Source: Paenibacillus sp. (GTDB taxonomy: Bacteria; Bacillota; Bacilli; Paenibacillales; NBRC-103111). Taken from it: a stretch of DNA of 7,041 bases. Shown here piece after piece: positions 6,331 through 7,041 of the stretch (positions are counted from its first letter, which is position 1; each line of letters begins with the position of its first letter). Location: positions 1 to 7,041 of the forward strand of contig JARBUQ010000238.1 in the NCBI GenBank assembly GCA_029239545.1, given 5' to 3'. The position numbers and the translations under genes are program-made. Under the pieces are notes generated by a model, which searched no databases, was not told where the DNA came from, and saw nothing but the letters and a program-made list of their open reading frames with translations.

Positions 6331-7041
6331 TTATTTTACTTCAAAATATTTAGCCAGTTCATCCAGTAAGAGGTTAGCCGCTTTGTATCCGCCTGCCGTG
6401 TTCCAGATTGCTTCATCAACCTTAATTACCTTGTTGTTTTTGGAGACGTTCAAGTTTTTGAATAATGGATCATTTATCCATTCCTGTGCTACTTTAGCTC
6501 CATCAGTCTTCCCGGCAGATTCGGAAACGAAGTAGAAGAGAACATCTCCATCCATGCTAGGAATTGTTTCTTTGGTCATAACCTCGATGAAGGAATCTTT
6601 ATCCTGAGAAGCCGGACGGGCAATTCCCAATTGAGACAAGAGCACACCTGCGAATGTTTGTTTTTGATAAATACGTACTTGTGAAGCGGTGAAGCGCGCG
6701 AGAGAAACTTTAGTTGCTGCTTTTGTACCAAGCTTGGCTTTCACATCCGAAACACGTTTATCGAAAGCGGCCATTGCCTTGTCGCCTTCATCCTTCTTGT
6801 TTATAGCCTCGGAATATAATTTGAAATTGATTTTCCAGTCACCTGACAAGTCAGCTGAGAATACAGTAGGGGCGATCTTCTTCAGTTGTTCGTATATTTT
6901 CTCTTGTCTGACTTTATTACCGATAATCAGATCAGGCTTAAGGCTGGCAATCAGTTCAATATTCGGTTGAAGTTCATCGCCTACTACAGTTACATCCTTC
7001 ATGTCCGCCTTGATATGATCGTACCAAGGTTCGCCTATCCA
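6331..7041 (-). CDS. Iron-siderophore ABC transporter substrate-binding protein, N-terminus outside window
   Basis: The visible 236 residues are the C-terminal part of a periplasmic-type binding protein of the FecB/FhuD class. In Gram-positives these are lipoproteins that capture a ferric siderophore and pass it to an ABC permease. The frame stays open to the window edge, starting WIGEPWYDHIK. The ATG at 7002 is therefore internal, and the signal peptide and lipobox lie outside. Diagnostic stretches are VVGDELQPNIELIASLKPDLII, given here only by its key parts QPNIE and LKPDLIIG, then the long linking helix. The second lobe includes LARFTASQVRIY and ends with a family-typical WNTAGGYKAANLLLDELAKYF. 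The sequence style resembles YfiY/YhfQ-type hydroxamate or citrate siderophore binders, but the ligand is not certain. Fur control is likely for the family, but the promoter is not visible. Confidence 0.9.
   Translation of the reverse strand, partial: WIGEPWYDHIKADMKDVTVVGDELQPNIELIASLKPDLIIGNKVRQEKIYEQLKKIAPTVFSADLSGDWKINFKLYSEAINKKDEGDKAMAAFDKRVSDVKAKLGTKAATKVSLARFTASQVRIYQKQTFAGVLLSQLGIARPASQDKDSFIEVMTKETIPSMDGDVLFYFVSESAGKTDGAKVAQEWINDPLFKNLNVSKNNKVIKVDEAIWNTAGGYKAANLLLDELAKYFEVK

Noticed and set aside
6331..7002. Treating ATG 7002 as the true start of the siderophore-binding protein
   Set aside because: The frame continues upstream to the window edge with family-like sequence, and the protein would lack its signal peptide and part of its first lobe.

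Overview
The window looks like chromosomal DNA from a low-to-mid GC Firmicute, most likely Paenibacillus or a close relative. This rests on strong AGGAGG-type ribosome binding sites, a TatAy-like TatA, a Gram-positive-type siderophore-binding lipoprotein family, and a BceS-type intramembrane-sensing kinase. The genus is inference from gene style and context; no sequence search was run. No rRNA, tRNA, insertion sequence, phage gene or CRISPR array is visible.

Region 1 (1 to about 2890, + strand) is a compact operon. It begins with the last codons of an unrecognised cistron, probably the small subunit of a membrane-bound sugar or gluconate dehydrogenase. A complete GMC-family FAD dehydrogenase follows, then tatC and tatA. 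A strong hairpin without a U-run follows tatA. The flavoprotein starts directly at its Rossmann fold and has no signal peptide. If it works outside the membrane, it must be carried out by a partner bearing a Tat signal, which would explain Tat translocase genes in the same transcript. A Cys cluster in its middle (C-x2-C-x2-C-x4-C) suggests an iron-sulfur centre for electron exit.

Region 2 (2958 to 5072, + strand) holds a three-segment membrane protein of the DUF445/YjiN family and an arylamine N-acetyltransferase with an intact Cys-His-Asp triad. A good rho-independent terminator follows. The two genes are 47 bp apart and may share a transcript, but no functional link is evident.

Region 3 (5084 to 7041, - strand) holds a complete BceS-like sensor kinase and, upstream of it, the C-terminal two-thirds or so of a ferric-siderophore substrate-binding protein that runs off the window edge. 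A strong terminator separates them. The kinase has its own sigma-A-type promoter. No response regulator or BceAB-type transporter gene adjoins it, so it is an orphan locally.

The best candidate for an unusual system is the dehydrogenase plus Tat cassette: a redox enzyme encoded together with its own export machinery. The rest is ordinary chromosomal content.
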